Counted from the stretch's first letter, positions 20,389 to 32,588 are shown. The stretch is 64,000 nt of DNA from Litchfieldia salsa (GCF_900104555.1 NZ_FNJU01000006.1:92317-156316), one strand, 5' to 3'. The notes: generated from the letters alone by a model not told the origin. Program-made: numbers and translations.

Positions 20389-20895
20389 ATGGAAGTTATC
20401 GGAGACTTCTTCGACATAATTATAAGTAACCTCTTCTTCGTCGTTCTAATTATCGGAGCCATTTTTAACTTTCTAAAGCGTAAAGCTGGGACAGAAAATG
20501 ACGAAGGTATACCTAACCAGCACCCAGGAAGTGATGGAGAGAAGAGAACGCCGCTTAAGGACATTTTTCAGCAATTTGAAGATGTATTTAAGGAAGAAGA
20601 GAAACAACAGCCACAAGCGAAACCAGTACAACATAGAGCACCTATGGCTGAATCTAATCAGAGTCAAGAATTATTTAATCGTTATGAACAATTAAAGGAA
20701 TCAAAAGGTAAACCTGATATGAGGGTTGATTATCAACCAAAGGTTCAATTGACTGAAAGGTCAAAGAGAACTGTGTCAACCAATTTGACTGTAACTAAAA
20801 AGAAAGCAGTTCAAGGTGTTTTGTGGGCAGAGGTTCTAGGTCCACCAAGAGCAAAACGGTCATTTTATAGCCAAAGACATTCGAATATTAAATAG
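20389..20895 (+). CDS. yqfB: YqfB family protein
   Basis: 168-aa protein with one N-terminal membrane segment (~8-25), followed by a long hydrophilic, low-complexity region rich in Q, E, K and P. It holds third place in the sigma-W operon, as yqfB does in B. subtilis. No domain of known function is visible; the N-terminal membrane anchor suggests an accessory of the NfeD/FloA membrane assembly. The last ~35 residues (TVTKKKAVQGVLWAEVLGPPRAKRS) look like a conserved patch, so the C-terminus is probably intact. Confidence 0.75.
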   Translation: MEVIGDFFDIIISNLFFVVLIIGAIFNFLKRKAGTENDEGIPNQHPGSDGEKRTPLKDIFQQFEDVFKEEEKQQPQAKPVQHRAPMAESNQSQELFNRYEQLKESKGKPDMRVDYQPKVQLTERSKRTVSTNLTVTKKKAVQGVLWAEVLGPPRAKRSFYSQRHSNIK

Positions 20896-20946
20896 ATCTT
20901 TTGGTCTTTGATAAAAACTCCTACAAATGAATAAACTTTGTTCTAC

Positions 20947-20992
20947 GAACCCCCTTTTTCTCATAAATATGAGTTGAAAGGGGGTTCTTTTT
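20947..20992 (+). terminator. Terminator of the sigma-W operon, overlapping the yqfC Shine-Dalgarno
   Basis: GAACCCCCTTT (20948-20958) pairs with AAAGGGGGTTC (20977-20987), with a small inner palindrome (CTCATAAATATGAG), then TTTTTT. The AAAGGGGG of the 3' arm is also the only ribosome binding site for yqfC, whose ATG begins at 20994. Confidence 0.9.
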
Positions 20993-20993
20993 T

Positions 20994-21278
20994 ATGGCTA
21001 AAAAATGGAGACAACAAATGAGAAATTGGATAATGACCAAGATGGAACTACCCGCTGATGTGATGATGGATCTTCCTAGAATCACAATGATTGGTCAATT
21101 ACATATTTATATCGAAAACCACAGAGGTCTATTAACTTTTACCGATAAAGAGGTGCGCCTGTTATTAAAACAAGGACAACTTCTGATTAAAGGAGAAGCT
21201 TTCGTGATTAAGACGATTCTGCCTGAAGAAATCATGTTAGAAGGTAAGATCAATAGCGTTTTATATATCGATAATTAG
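20994..21278 (+). CDS. yqfC: Sporulation protein YqfC (YabP/YqfC family)
   Basis: 94-aa protein of the YabP/YqfC family, expressed in the mother cell under sigma-E in B. subtilis. LPRITMIGQLHIYIENHRGLL and FTDKEVRLLLKQGQLLIKGE are the family core. ATG 20994 is ten bases after GGGGG, which lies in the terminator stem of the preceding operon. A dedicated promoter between 20896 and 20960 is expected, but I could not find a convincing sigma-E match. yqfD follows after 17 bp. Confidence 0.9.
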   Translation: MAKKWRQQMRNWIMTKMELPADVMMDLPRITMIGQLHIYIENHRGLLTFTDKEVRLLLKQGQLLIKGEAFVIKTILPEEIMLEGKINSVLYIDN

Positions 21279-21295
21279 CCCGTAGGAGGATTCAC

Positions 21296-22486
21296 ATGAA
21301 AAACGAATGGATAAACTATTTTTCAGGTAGTGTTCAAGTGAAGGTAACAGGAAAAGGGATGGAACGCTTTTTAAACGAATGTGTTCGTCAGCAGATTGAT
21401 ATTTGGAATGTAAGAAAGTTAGGGACAGAATCAATTACATTCTTTTTACATTTAAAAGATACGAAAAAAATAAGACCGATTATTAGAAAAAGTGAATGTA
21501 AGCTTATCTTTTTAAACAGAAAGGGCTTGCCTTTCTTAATTAGAAAATCAATCTTAAATAGTGGATTTTTAATTGGAACCATTTTATTCTTTGCTTTAAT
21601 CATCATTCTCTCAAACATGGTTTGGGGGATTGAAATTAAAGGGGCCAAGCCTGATACTGAACATTTGGTATTGAAAGAATTGAAAGAAATGGGAATTGAA
21701 AAAGGAAAAATGCAGTTTACGTTAGATAAAGTTGAGGATATTCAAAGGACATTAACAGACAATATTGATCAAATTACATGGGTTGGTGTTGAGTTAAAAG
21801 GGACGACCTTTCATTTCCAAGTAGTAGAAAAAAACCAACCAGAACCTCCAGAGTATTTTAGTCCTCGTCATATTGTTTCGAAGAAAAAAGCCGTTATTAC
21901 TGATATATTTGTTGAAGAGGGAAAACCGCTTGTCGCTATTAATGATTTTGTGAATAAGGGGGACTTGCTCGTCTCTGGAGAAATTGGTCAAGACGGGGAA
22001 AAGCCAGAATATGTACCGGCAAGAGCCCAAATTTTTGGAGAGACTTGGTACAAGTCAACAGTACAGGTAGAACTTTCAACGAAATTTAATGTGTTTACTG
22101 GTAACCATAAAAGTAAACACTATTTAAATATAGGGTCCTTATCATTTCCAATTTGGGGCTTTGGAAAAATCGAGTATAAAGAGTATCGGGAAGAAAACAA
22201 TCAACATAGTGTCCGATTTTTTAAATGGAAACTACCAATTAGCTATGAACAGGTAACGATTCGTGAAGAAGAAGCGGTTGTAAGAGAATATACAGAAAAA
22301 GAAGCTGTTCAAGTAGGGAAGGAGATTGGGAAAAGCCATTTGGAGGACAAGTTAGAAGAAGATGCTACTATTATTGGTGAAAAAGTTTTGCGCCAAACTA
22401 CTAACAATGGTAAAGTGAAATTGGAAATATATTATAATGTTATCGAAAACATCGTAACAACGATACCATTAGTTCAAGGAGACTAA
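21296..22486 (+). CDS. yqfD: Sporulation protein YqfD
   Basis: 396-aa sporulation protein, usually ~398 aa, with an N-terminal cytosolic part, one or two membrane segments around residues 82-105 (LIGTILFFALIIILSNMVWGIEI), and a large outer region. The extracytoplasmic part has HIVSKKKAVITDIFVEEGKPLV and LVSGEIG blocks. It is transcribed with yqfC, consistent with mother-cell sigma-E expression. No enzymatic motif is recognised; precise function unknown. phoH starts three bases after its stop. Confidence 0.92.
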   Translation: MKNEWINYFSGSVQVKVTGKGMERFLNECVRQQIDIWNVRKLGTESITFFLHLKDTKKIRPIIRKSECKLIFLNRKGLPFLIRKSILNSGFLIGTILFFALIIILSNMVWGIEIKGAKPDTEHLVLKELKEMGIEKGKMQFTLDKVEDIQRTLTDNIDQITWVGVELKGTTFHFQVVEKNQPEPPEYFSPRHIVSKKKAVITDIFVEEGKPLVAINDFVNKGDLLVSGEIGQDGEKPEYVPARAQIFGETWYKSTVQVELSTKFNVFTGNHKSKHYLNIGSLSFPIWGFGKIEYKEYREENNQHSVRFFKWKLPISYEQVTIREEEAVVREYTEKEAVQVGKEIGKSHLEDKLEEDATIIGEKVLRQTTNNGKVKLEIYYNVIENIVTTIPLVQGD

Positions 22487-22489
22487 AGG

Positions 22490-23455
22490 ATGTCAGAAGA
22501 GTTAGTAATGATGAAACAACAAATTGATAACCCGAATGAAGCAATTGCTTTATTTGGAAATAATGATGTGCATTTAAAAAGAATCGAAGATGAAATGAAG
22601 GTCTCTATCGTCACACGAGGTGAAAACCTTAATGTCTCAGGAGATCAAAAAGATGTTAAAATCGTAGATGACGTACTTAATCACTTGCTTATCGTCATTC
22701 GAAAAGGTGTTATCATTAGTGAACGTGATGTTATTTATGCCATTGAAATGGCAAGGGTCGGAAAGCTAGAAACATTTGAAGAATTATATGATGAGGAAAT
22801 TGCAAAAACGGCAAAAGGGAAGAGTATTCGAGCTAAAACATTAGGTCAAAGACAATATGTATCATCTATAAAGTCTAAAGATTTAGTGTTTGGGATTGGC
22901 CCAGCAGGAACAGGTAAAACGTATATAGCCGTAGTTATGGCTGTAACTGCTTTGAAAAATGGTCAAGTCAAAAAAATCATCTTAACAAGACCTGCTGTTG
23001 AAGCTGGCGAGAGTCTAGGTTTTCTACCTGGAGACCTTAAAGAGAAAGTAGATCCGTATCTACGTCCTTTATATGACGCTTTACATGATGTTTTAGGAAC
23101 AGAGCATACAGAACGTCTAATTGAGAGAGGGACCATTGAAATTGCACCTCTTGCTTATATGAGAGGAAGAACTTTAGATGATGCGTTTGTCATTTTAGAT
23201 GAAGCACAAAATACAACGCCAGCGCAAATGAAGATGTTTCTAACAAGATTAGGATTTGGTTCGAAAATGGTCATTACTGGTGATATCTCTCAAGTTGATT
23301 TACCAAAAGGGATTAAATCAGGACTAGCAGCTGCTGCTGAAATTCTCAAGGAAATCAAAGGGATCTCCTTTAATTATTTAGACCAATCAGATGTGGTAAG
23401 ACATCCGTTAGTTGGCAGCATTATTCAAGCATATGAAAAGGGAATGAATCAGTAA
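22490..23455 (+). CDS. phoH: PhoH family P-loop ATPase
   Basis: 321-aa PhoH-like protein (YqfE of B. subtilis): N-terminal nucleic-acid-binding region and a RecA/SF1-like ATPase with Walker A GPAGTGKTY, LTRPAVEAGESLGFLPGD and Walker B VILDEAQNTTPAQMKMFLTRLG. The family is linked to RNA metabolism and, in other operons, to YbeY-dependent RNA maturation; ybeY is two genes downstream. No Pho box was seen in front of it, despite the name. A terminator follows. Confidence 0.94.
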   Translation: MSEELVMMKQQIDNPNEAIALFGNNDVHLKRIEDEMKVSIVTRGENLNVSGDQKDVKIVDDVLNHLLIVIRKGVIISERDVIYAIEMARVGKLETFEELYDEEIAKTAKGKSIRAKTLGQRQYVSSIKSKDLVFGIGPAGTGKTYIAVVMAVTALKNGQVKKIILTRPAVEAGESLGFLPGDLKEKVDPYLRPLYDALHDVLGTEHTERLIERGTIEIAPLAYMRGRTLDDAFVILDEAQNTTPAQMKMFLTRLGFGSKMVITGDISQVDLPKGIKSGLAAAAEILKEIKGISFNYLDQSDVVRHPLVGSIIQAYEKGMNQ

Positions 23456-23457
23456 AG

Positions 23458-23485
23458 AGACCCATCTCCATATGGGTCTTTTTTA
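23458..23485 (+). terminator. Terminator after phoH
   Basis: AGACCCAT and ATGGGTCT around CTCCAT, followed by TTTTTT. Confidence 0.88.
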
Positions 23486-23569
23486 CCATTTTATATATAA
23501 TTTTCGAAAGAATGATTCTTATTATAAAATCTTTCACTTAAAAAGGATAACAATCTGCCAAAGATAGCC

Positions 23570-23575
23570 TATAAT
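23570..23575 (+). promoter_or_regulatory. Candidate -10 element for the pgpH operon
   Basis: TATAAT at 23570-23575. The best -35 at 17 bp is ATAACA (23547-23552), four of six matches. It would drive pgpH-ybeY-dgkA. Confidence 0.45.
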
Positions 23576-23625
23576 GAAAAAGGGAGTCAAGAAAAGTAGA
23601 TTTGTGTAAAGGATGGTGAAGAAAG

Positions 23626-25818
23626 TTGTCGTTTAAAAAAACGGTTACGAATTTCATAACTAATGCAAAAGGGTTTAAATTTCTTCCCTTAATTGTATAC
23701 ATTCTTCTTGGAGCAATCATGTTTAGCTCGATGTATAGTAATGTAAAGCCTGAAAAATTAAATCTTGAGCTTTTGGAAATCTCTGAACAAACGATACGCT
23801 CACCATATACCATTGAAGATAAAGCAAGTACAGAAAAGAAGCAAAAGGATGCGGAAAATGAAGTTGAAGATGTATATACACTAAACACTGATTATGCCGC
23901 TAATCGAGTAGACTTAGTCACCTCTATATTTGAATCAGTTACAGAAGTTAATGAAGAAATAGAAGATGACTATACAAAAAGATTTCAGGCATGGGAGAAA
24001 GAGCCTGAAGAGGAACGAGGAGAAGCGCCAAAAAAGGAAACTTTGGAAGGTAAGCTTAAATTACTAAATTCAAAACTACCTAAAGATATAACCTCAGCAT
24101 TATCAGGATCTGTTTTTACTGCTTTGTTAGAGGTTTCTTCAGACCAGTTATCTCGGGCAAAGGATTCGACTGTAACTGCAGTTAATAACATTATGAATAC
24201 GCGGATTCCTGCCAGTGATATTGAAAATGCCAAAAGTAAGATTGACCAGGAATTAAAATATGCAAATGTTGATTCGAATGTGAAACAAGCCATTACTGAA
24301 TTAGCGAAATATGCTGTTATTCAAAATGTCTTTTTTGATACAGAGGCAACAGAAGAGAAGAAACAACAAGCACGAGATGCGGTCGAGTCAATCAGAATTT
24401 TACAAGGCCAAATAATTGTTGAAGAGGGCGACCTTATTACTAAAGAAATTTATCGACAATTACAATTGCTAGGCTTTTTAAATAGTGGAAACGCACTGCA
24501 ACCTTTCATAGGTTTGTTGTTATTAATCTTATTGATTATTTCTGCTGTTATTTATTACTTTCAGGAGGGTATTCCTAAAAGTCGTAATCGTAATACGTAT
24601 GTACTCATTTTCGGGATTATCTTTTCAGTTACACTTGTATTGATGAAAACAATAAGTTTATTTCAGCAAATTGACTACTCTGAAATTGGTTATATTGTTC
24701 CTGTTGCAATGGGGCCTTTGCTTGTTCGACTTTTGATTAATGAAAGAGTCGCAATTGTTTCTAGTATGATATTTGCAGTCTGTGGCAGTATTATTTTTAA
24801 TGAAGGAATTACAGGGACATTGAACTTTTCTATAGGGCTCTACTATTTATTTTCAAGTTTAGCCGGTGTATTATTCTTGAGTAAATACAATCGAAGAGGG
24901 AAAATCCTTCAAGCAGGACTTTTTGTTTCCTTTGTAAATATTATTATTAATGCGTCAATACTATTGTTGAAAAATGGAAGTTATACGCAATTAGAAGTAG
25001 GCTCTTATCTCATTATGGCTGTTGTTTCTGGGATTATTGCAGCTGTTTTAACAATTGGTTTATTGCCTTTCTTCGAAGCTGGTTTTGGGATATTATCGAC
25101 AATGAGATTAATTGAATTATCAAATCCAAACCATCCGCTACTTAGAAAAATATTAACTGAAACACCAGGTACTTATCATCACAGTGTAATGGTTGCAAAT
25201 CTTTCTGATTCTGCCTGTGAAGCAATTGGTGCGAATGGATTATTAGCAAGAGTCGCATCCTATTATCATGATATTGGTAAAACAAAACGCCCACAATTCT
25301 TTATAGAAAATCAACTTAACATTGACAATCCGCATGATAAGATTGCACCACAGTTAAGTAAGAATATCATTATTTCTCATGCGACTGATGGTGCAGAATA
25401 TTTACGAAAACATAAGATGCCAAAAGAGTTTATCGATATCGCTGAACAGCATCACGGAACTACTTTACTCAAGTTTTTCTACTTTAAGGCTAAAGAAAAT
25501 AGTGAACACGAAATCGCTGAATCTGAATATAGATATCCTGGGCCAAAAGCGCAAACAAAGGAATCAGCCATTATCGGAATTGCAGATAGTGTGGAGGCTG
25601 CTGTTAGATCATTACCTAATCCTACACCTGCAAAAATCAAATCTTTAGTAACTAGTATTATTTCGGATCGACTTCAGGATGGACAGTTTAATGAATGTGA
25701 TATCACCTTAAAGGAGTTGGATATCGTAGCGAAATCTCTGTGTGAGACTTTACATGGTTTTTTCCATTCTAGAATTGAATATCCTGATTCGACAGGACAG
25801 AAGGTGAAAGAAGCATGA
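23626..25818 (+). CDS. pgpH: 7TMR-HD family cyclic-di-AMP phosphodiesterase PgpH
   Basis: Membrane HD-domain phosphodiesterase (YqfF) that hydrolyses c-di-AMP, a signal for potassium and osmotic balance. The 730-aa protein has an N-terminal membrane segment (~15-35), an extracellular 7TMR-HDED domain rich in E and K (~55-285), seven transmembrane helices (~295-490), and a cytosolic HD domain with [24 protein letters not shown] and AEQHHGTT metal motifs. The start is TTG 23626 after GGATGG. Its last four bases overlap the ybeY start, which indicates translational coupling. Confidence 0.95.
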   Translation: MSFKKTVTNFITNAKGFKFLPLIVYILLGAIMFSSMYSNVKPEKLNLELLEISEQTIRSPYTIEDKASTEKKQKDAENEVEDVYTLNTDYAANRVDLVTSIFESVTEVNEEIEDDYTKRFQAWEKEPEEERGEAPKKETLEGKLKLLNSKLPKDITSALSGSVFTALLEVSSDQLSRAKDSTVTAVNNIMNTRIPASDIENAKSKIDQELKYANVDSNVKQAITELAKYAVIQNVFFDTEATEEKKQQARDAVESIRILQGQIIVEEGDLITKEIYRQLQLLGFLNSGNALQPFIGLLLLILLIISAVIYYFQEGIPKSRNRNTYVLIFGIIFSVTLVLMKTISLFQQIDYSEIGYIVPVAMGPLLVRLLINERVAIVSSMIFAVCGSIIFNEGITGTLNFSIGLYYLFSSLAGVLFLSKYNRRGKILQAGLFVSFVNIIINASILLLKNGSYTQLEVGSYLIMAVVSGIIAAVLTIGLLPFFEAGFGILSTMRLIELSNPNHPLLRKILTETPGTYHHSVMVANLSDSACEAIGANGLLARVASYYHDIGKTKRPQFFIENQLNIDNPHDKIAPQLSKNIIISHATDGAEYLRKHKMPKEFIDIAEQHHGTTLLKFFYFKAKENSEHEIAESEYRYPGPKAQTKESAIIGIADSVEAAVRSLPNPTPAKIKSLVTSIISDRLQDGQFNECDITLKELDIVAKSLCETLHGFFHSRIEYPDSTGQKVKEA

Positions 25819-26285
25819 AGTTAGAAATTGACTTTATTGATGAAATAGGGAATATGAAAGAAGAGCATTATAAACTATTGGAAGAATTATTAGCAACTGC
25901 TGCTGATTATGAAAGTGTTAATGAAGGGTCTGAATTATCTATTACATTTGTTGATAATGAACGAATAAGAGAAATTAACCGGGAGTATCGCGGGAAAGAT
26001 CAGCCGACAGATGTGATTTCTTTTGCAATGGAAGAAATGGGCGAGGGGGAAATTGAGATACAAGGAGCGGACTTACCAAGAATGCTCGGAGATCTTATTA
26101 TTTCTGTTCCAAAAACAATTGAACAGGCTGAAGAATATGGACACTCATTTTCTAGGGAATTAGGCTTTTTAACTGTACATGGGTTTTTACACTTACTTGG
26201 ATATGATCATGAAACGACTGAGGATGAAACAATAATGTTCTCAAAACAAAAGGAAATTCTTGATGCTTATGGACTCACAAGATAA
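25815..26285 (+). CDS. ybeY: Endoribonuclease / rRNA maturation factor YbeY
   Basis: Zinc-dependent UPF0054 endoribonuclease involved in 16S rRNA 3'-end maturation and ribosome quality control. The 156-aa product carries the metal motif [12 protein letters not shown] (three His), and the [12 protein letters not shown] block is typical. It overlaps pgpH by four bases (ATGA). The neighbours phoH and era, both tied to RNA and ribosome assembly, fit the context. Confidence 0.96.
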   Translation: MKLEIDFIDEIGNMKEEHYKLLEELLATAADYESVNEGSELSITFVDNERIREINREYRGKDQPTDVISFAMEEMGEGEIEIQGADLPRMLGDLIISVPKTIEQAEEYGHSFSRELGFLTVHGFLHLLGYDHETTEDETIMFSKQKEILDAYGLTR

Positions 26286-26667
26286 AAACAAAAATGAATG
26301 GTCTAGACTAATTAACAGTTTTGGGTTTGCGTTGAATGGATTAAAAAATGCGATTATGAAAGAGAGAAATCTACAAATTCATATTAGTGTTGCAGTGTTG
26401 GTTGTTATTCTAGGGGCCTTCTTCCAACTCTCTTATTCTGATTGGGCTCTCCTAGTCATCGTGATAGGTGGAATGTTTACTCTTGAATTAGTAAATACAT
26501 CCATAGAGCGATTAGTGGATTTGGTGACAATGGAGTTTCATCCATTGGCAAAGCTTGCAAAAGATATTTCAGCAGCTGCCGTTTTTGTTTTTTCACTGAC
26601 TGCAGTTGTTGTAGGATTTCTTATTTTCTATCCATACATGTTAGAATGGTTTATGGGTAACTTTTAA
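26263..26667 (+). CDS. dgkA: Undecaprenol kinase / diacylglycerol kinase (DgkA family)
   Basis: Small trimeric membrane kinase; in Gram-positives it phosphorylates undecaprenol to supply the lipid carrier for cell-wall synthesis. The ~134-aa product has three membrane helices and the signature [17 protein letters not shown] with its catalytic glutamate. It starts inside the ybeY coding sequence: ATG 26263 is eight bases after AGGA, with ATG 26269 as alternative. The 154-bp gap to cdd (26668-26821) shows no clear element. Confidence 0.93.
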   Translation: MLMDSQDKNKNEWSRLINSFGFALNGLKNAIMKERNLQIHISVAVLVVILGAFFQLSYSDWALLVIVIGGMFTLELVNTSIERLVDLVTMEFHPLAKLAKDISAAAVFVFSLTAVVVGFLIFYPYMLEWFMGNF

Positions 26668-26797
26668 TGACATCACTTTTTTGTGATGATACATACCAAT
26701 TGATAGAAAATTCTTACATTTATATTACAAATGTCAATTAAGCAAGATTTCTCATTTGTTTTTAGGTAAAATAGATAATACCTTTTAGATTAAATGA

Positions 26798-28118
<1,321 letters not shown>

Positions 28119-28248
28119 AAAGACTAAGACTTGTCTTGCACGGATTTACAAAAATTGTGTAACATGATTTTAGGATAGTTGGTCAAAATAATGGTAAGGA
28201 ATTGGCTAAGAATTGCTCAGCTTAAAATACAGAAAGGTGGGGTTTCAT

Positions 28249-28392
28249 ATGTTAGATTTTACCTGGAAAGTGTTCAGTCATACAGGTAACATTGATACGT
28301 ATCTTCTTTTTAAAGAATTAGAAATGAACAAGGAAGAAAGACCCGATTCACATGAAGAAGAGCTAGCAGAGGTTGATTTTCCAATTTCTTGA
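28249..28392 (+). CDS. yqzL: YqzL family protein (47 aa)
   Basis: Small ORF beginning MLDFTWKVFSHTGNIDTYLL and ending in an acidic tail. It fits the YqzL family of ~47-residue proteins found between era and recO in Bacillus. A strong Shine-Dalgarno (AAAGGTGGGG) precedes ATG 28249. Function unknown. The conserved position, good ribosome binding site and WKVFSxTGxIxxYL start make it a real gene, not a chance ORF. Confidence 0.85.
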   Translation: MLDFTWKVFSHTGNIDTYLLFKELEMNKEERPDSHEEELAEVDFPIS

Positions 28393-28434
28393 CCATACCA
28401 ATCTATCGTGTAATCAATTGGATGGTGACGAGAA

Positions 28435-29202
28435 TTGTTACAAAAATGCGAAGGCATTGTGATCCGTACCAATAATTATGGAGAAAGTAATAAAATAATT
28501 ACCTTGTTCACTAGAGAATGGGGGAAGGTTGGTGTAATGGCAAGAGGAGCTAAAAAGCCGAGTAGTCGGTTAGCTTCCATTACACAACCATTTACATACG
28601 GTCACTTTTTGGTTCAAAGAACTTCTGGCTTGGGCGGCTTACAACAAGGCGAGACTATCAAGACATATAGAGGAATAAGAGAAGATATCTTTTTAACGGC
28701 TTATGCTTCCTATATTGTTGAACTAACTGATAAATGTACAGATGAAAAAAAGCCAAATCCGTTTATTTTTGAATTATTATTACAAACCTTACAATATATT
28801 GATGAGGGCATCGATTTAGATATTTTAATGTACATCTATGAGATGAAAATGTTGCAGGTGTTAGGATTATCACCAAAGTTAGATGGATGTTCGATTTGTG
28901 AAAGCACTGAAGGAGAGTTCGCCTTCTCTATAGGAGAAGGCGGTTTCTTGTGTCATCGTTGTTATCATCACGATAAATATCTTATGAAGCTTTCACAAAC
29001 AACAATTAAACTTCTTCGTCTATTTTACTATTTTGATTTAAACCGACTTGGGAAAATAGATGTTAAGCAAGAAACAAAGAATGAACTAAAAACGGTTATC
29101 ACAGCTTATTATGATCAATATTCAGGTTTAACCATTAAATCAAAAAGGTTCTTAAATCAAATTGATCAACTGAGAGACATGTTACCCCCTCCAACCGAAT
29201 GA
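28435..29202 (+). CDS. recO: DNA repair protein RecO
   Basis: Recombination mediator of the RecFOR pathway, which anneals ssDNA and loads RecA. The 255-aa product has an N-terminal OB fold ([39 protein letters not shown]) and a C-terminal helical domain with a CSIC...CHRC zinc cluster. The start is TTG 28435 after GGTGACGAG. Translation initiation is 42 bp after yqzL. Confidence 0.95.
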   Translation: MLQKCEGIVIRTNNYGESNKIITLFTREWGKVGVMARGAKKPSSRLASITQPFTYGHFLVQRTSGLGGLQQGETIKTYRGIREDIFLTAYASYIVELTDKCTDEKKPNPFIFELLLQTLQYIDEGIDLDILMYIYEMKMLQVLGLSPKLDGCSICESTEGEFAFSIGEGGFLCHRCYHHDKYLMKLSQTTIKLLRLFYYFDLNRLGKIDVKQETKNELKTVITAYYDQYSGLTIKSKRFLNQIDQLRDMLPPPTE

Positions 29203-29229
29203 AAATTAAAGGATCCCAGCGATACGGGG

Positions 29230-29258
29230 TTGACAATACTTACTATTTCGATTAATAT
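29230..29258 (+). promoter_or_regulatory. Sigma-A promoter of the glyQS T-box leader
   Basis: TTGACA (29230-29235), 17 bp, TAATAT (29253-29258). Transcription would start near 29265, giving a ~280-base leader. Confidence 0.85.
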
Positions 29259-29264
29259 GCTAAT

Positions 29265-29486
29265 CATAATATGATGCGTTGACGGAAAATAGTACTAAAT
29301 CCTCTCTATATAAAAGCGAACCTAGGATAGTGAAAGCTAGGGTATAGAAGATATAGGAAGGCGTTCCTGAGTATGAACTGTAAAAGAGGCTATGTAAGGC
29401 ATTTGTCTTACTAGCAAATAGGGTGGAACCGCGGGTTAACTCTCGTCCCTATGTCATTTAACTGACATAGGGATGAGAGTTTTTTG
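29265..29486 (+). ncRNA. Glycine T-box riboswitch upstream of glyQS
   Basis: Leader that reads tRNA-Gly charging. Stem I is suggested by CCTAG/CTAGG around 29322-29342, with the distal GATAGTGAAAG loop. A GGC triplet at 29360-29362, in the expected specifier-loop position, is a glycine codon. The T-box sequence AGGGTGGAACCGCG lies at 29420-29433. The terminator arm (29438-29486) is a long hairpin, CTCTCGTCCCTATGTCA against TGACATAGGGATGAGAG, followed by TTTTTTG. Uncharged tRNA binding to the T-box would favour the antiterminator and allow glyQS transcription. Confidence 0.93.
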
Positions 29487-29547
29487 TTTTGACATAAAAC
29501 CCGTCGCTATATGTCAGTGAATATCAATTTACAACGGAGGTGTGTTT

Positions 29548-30438
29548 ATGAACATACAAAATATGATTTTAACACTACAAAAACATTGGTCAGAACAAGG
29601 CTGTATTCTAATGCAAGCTTATGATGTCGAAAAAGGTGCTGGCACAATGAGTCCATATACCTTTTTAAGAAGTATAGGGCCAGAGCCGTGGAATGTGGCA
29701 TATGTAGAACCCTCTAGGAGACCTGCAGACGGCCGGTATGGAGAAAATCCTAATAGACTTTATCAACATCATCAATTCCAGGTCATTATGAAGCCTTCTC
29801 CAGATAACATTCAAGAGCTTTATCTGGATTCTCTCAAAGCATTGGGGATTGACCCACTAAAGCACGATATTCGTTTTGTTGAGGATAACTGGGAAGCACC
29901 TACACTCGGAGCAGCTGGTCTCGGTTGGGAAGTTTGGTTAGATGGTATGGAAGTTACTCAGTTTACCTATTTCCAACAAGTTGGTGGGCTTGAGTGCAAA
30001 CCAGTCTCTGTAGAAATAACCTACGGTGTAGAAAGACTCGCGTCTTATATACAAGACAAGGAAAATGTATTTGATTTAGAATGGACTAATGGATTTACAG
30101 TACGAGACATCTTTGGTCAACCAGAATATGAACATTCAAAATATACGTTTGAAACATCTAATACAGAAATGCTATTTAACTTATTTTCGATTTATGAAAA
30201 AGAAGCTCACCGTCAAATGGAAGAAGGGCTAGTTCATCCAGCCTATGATTATGTCCTTAAATGTTCACATACATTTAATCAGTTAGATGCAAAAGGAGCC
30301 ATATCTGTTACTGAAAGAACAGGCTATATAGGTAGGGTTAGAAATCTTGCGCGGAAAGTTGCAAAAACATTCTATGATGAAAGAGAAAAATTGGGGTTCC
30401 CAATCTTAGAACAAAAAGGAGGTGCTGAAAATGAATAA
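29548..30438 (+). CDS. glyQ: Glycyl-tRNA synthetase alpha subunit
   Basis: Catalytic subunit of the heterotetrameric (alpha2beta2) glycyl-tRNA synthetase. The 296-aa product shows [57 protein letters not shown] and [24 protein letters not shown], all class II alpha-type signatures. ATG 29548 is seven bases from GGAGG; GTG 29542 is too close. Controlled by the T-box upstream. Overlaps glyS by eight bases. Confidence 0.98.
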   Translation: MNIQNMILTLQKHWSEQGCILMQAYDVEKGAGTMSPYTFLRSIGPEPWNVAYVEPSRRPADGRYGENPNRLYQHHQFQVIMKPSPDNIQELYLDSLKALGIDPLKHDIRFVEDNWEAPTLGAAGLGWEVWLDGMEVTQFTYFQQVGGLECKPVSVEITYGVERLASYIQDKENVFDLEWTNGFTVRDIFGQPEYEHSKYTFETSNTEMLFNLFSIYEKEAHRQMEEGLVHPAYDYVLKCSHTFNQLDAKGAISVTERTGYIGRVRNLARKVAKTFYDEREKLGFPILEQKGGAENE

Positions 30439-32509
30439 GCGGGATTTACTTATTGAAATTGGTCTTGAAGAAATGCCTGCAAGGTTTATCACTGATGCTA
30501 GTAATCAGTTAACTGATAAAGTGACGAATTGGTTGCTTGAGAAAAATATTTCATATGAAACGATTCAAGGTTTTTCTAGTCCAAGAAGATTAGCGGTTTT
30601 GGTAACAGCCGTATCAGAAAAACAAGAAGATGTGGAACTTGAAGCAAAAGGGCCAGCAAAAAAAATTGCCCTTGATCAAGAAGGAAACTGGACAAAAGCA
30701 GCAATTGGTTTTACAAAAGGGCAAACAGCAAATGTTGAGGATATCTATTTCAAAGAAATTAATGGAATTGAATATGTACATGTAACCAAATTTATAAAAG
30801 GCCAAGAAACAAAAGATACATTGTTTGAGTTAGAACAAATTATTACAAACCTTAGTTTCCCAAAGAATATGAGATGGGGAAATGAAGATTTACGATTTGT
30901 ACGTCCAATTAAATGGTTACTTGCCATATTTGGTGAAGAAATCATACCGATCAGTATTACGGGAGTTGCCTCAAGTAATACAACTCTTGGTCATCGCTTC
31001 TTGGGTGCTAAAGTAACAATCAATAGACCAAGTTCATATGAGACTGAGCTACTTTCACAATATGTCATAGCTAATGCATTAGAAAGAAAAGAAGCGATAC
31101 AAAGTCAAATTAAATCTCTGGCAGATGAACACAACTGGGTAGTTCCGATTGATGAAGACTTACTAGAGGAAGTTACAAACCTAGTTGAGTATCCTACTGC
31201 TTTGTATGGTAAGTATGAAGAAGAATTCTTAGATCTTCCAGAGGAAGTTCTGATCACTTCAATGAAAGAGCATCAGCGTTATTTTCCAGTGAAAAGTAAG
31301 GAAGGTCAATTACTTCCATATTTCATTACGATTAGAAACGGTGATCATAAGCATATTGATAATGTAGCTAAAGGGAATGAAAAAGTATTAAGAGCAAGGC
31401 TTTCTGATGCTGATTTCTTCTATAAGGAAGATCAAAAGAAGCAAATTTCAGACCTTGTTAATAAATTAGATGCCATCGTTTACCATGAGGAAATTGGAAC
31501 ACTTGGAGAGAAAGTGAGAAGAATTCAAAAAATCTCAATAGAACTAGCCAAACTTTTAGGTGTCGATGATTCTGTCTTACAACAAGTAAACCGAACTGCA
31601 GAGATATGCAAATTCGATTTAGTCACACATATGGTCTACGAATTCCCAGAGTTACAAGGATTAATGGGAGAAAAATATGCGTTAATAAATGGTGAGGATG
31701 AGGCAGTTGCCAAAGCAATCAATGAACACTATATGCCAAGACACGCAGAAGATGATGTTCCTGCTTCAATAGTGGGAGCGATCGTTAGTATTGCTGATAA
31801 GCTTGATACGATTATAAGCTGTTTTTCAATTGGAATTATACCGACAGGTTCACAAGATCCGTACGCACTTAGAAGACAATCAGCAGGGATTGTCCAAATT
31901 CTACTCGAAAAAGAATGGGACTTCGCTTTGGAAGACTTGCTTTCAATTGCAATTAATAATTCACGAGTAGAAAACAACAAGGAACAAGCGTCTTCTAACT
32001 TATTGGATGAGCTTATTAACTTCTTTAAATTACGTATCAAAAATGAATTATCAAATCGCAAGATTAGGTATGATATTACTGAAGCAGTTCTTGGTTCAAA
32101 AATAGATCGGATTGGTACACTAATCAAAAAAGCAGTTATACTAGATCAACACAAAGAAGATCGAGAGTTTAAAGATATTATTGAGGCACTAAGCAGAATC
32201 CTGAATATTGCTAAAAAGGGAGAGGATAAAGAGATTAATCCGTCTTTATTCCAATCACAAGAAGAAAAGAATCTATATACTGCCTATTCTAGTTTGAGCA
32301 AGAATATAGAATTAAGTTTGGCTAATGGAGATGTAGAGGAAGCTTATAATCTACTGGCTGATATGAAAGAGGTTATTAATCAATACTTTGATCATACAAT
32401 GGTTATGGCTGAGGACGAGAACATTCGTGTGAATCGACTTGCACAGATGGTACAATTATCTGCTGTTATCAGTCATTTCGCTAATGTGAATTCAATTGTG
32501 GTAAAGTAA
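30431..32509 (+). CDS. glyS: Glycyl-tRNA synthetase beta subunit
   Basis: Beta subunit (tRNA recognition) of the bacterial alpha2beta2 GlyRS. 692 aa, starting [19 protein letters not shown]. It contains [36 protein letters not shown] and SIADKLDTI blocks and a C-terminal DALR anticodon-binding domain. ATG 30431 lies eight bases after AGGAGG; the alternative GTG 30422 overlaps that site. Translationally coupled to glyQ. Confidence 0.97.
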   Translation: MNKRDLLIEIGLEEMPARFITDASNQLTDKVTNWLLEKNISYETIQGFSSPRRLAVLVTAVSEKQEDVELEAKGPAKKIALDQEGNWTKAAIGFTKGQTANVEDIYFKEINGIEYVHVTKFIKGQETKDTLFELEQIITNLSFPKNMRWGNEDLRFVRPIKWLLAIFGEEIIPISITGVASSNTTLGHRFLGAKVTINRPSSYETELLSQYVIANALERKEAIQSQIKSLADEHNWVVPIDEDLLEEVTNLVEYPTALYGKYEEEFLDLPEEVLITSMKEHQRYFPVKSKEGQLLPYFITIRNGDHKHIDNVAKGNEKVLRARLSDADFFYKEDQKKQISDLVNKLDAIVYHEEIGTLGEKVRRIQKISIELAKLLGVDDSVLQQVNRTAEICKFDLVTHMVYEFPELQGLMGEKYALINGEDEAVAKAINEHYMPRHAEDDVPASIVGAIVSIADKLDTIISCFSIGIIPTGSQDPYALRRQSAGIVQILLEKEWDFALEDLLSIAINNSRVENNKEQASSNLLDELINFFKLRIKNELSNRKIRYDITEAVLGSKIDRIGTLIKKAVILDQHKEDREFKDIIEALSRILNIAKKGEDKEINPSLFQSQEEKNLYTAYSSLSKNIELSLANGDVEEAYNLLADMKEVINQYFDHTMVMAEDENIRVNRLAQMVQLSAVISHFANVNSIVVK

Positions 32510-32588
32510 TTGTAAAAAAGGGTATCTAACCTGTAATAAGTGTTGCAATTAAGGTTAGAGCCCTGTTCTTCATTTTAAAGGCTGGGTG

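Noticed and set aside
22490-23455. Phosphate regulation of phoH by name
   Set aside because: No Pho box occurs in front of this gene; it follows yqfD by three bases and belongs to the yqfC-yqfD unit.
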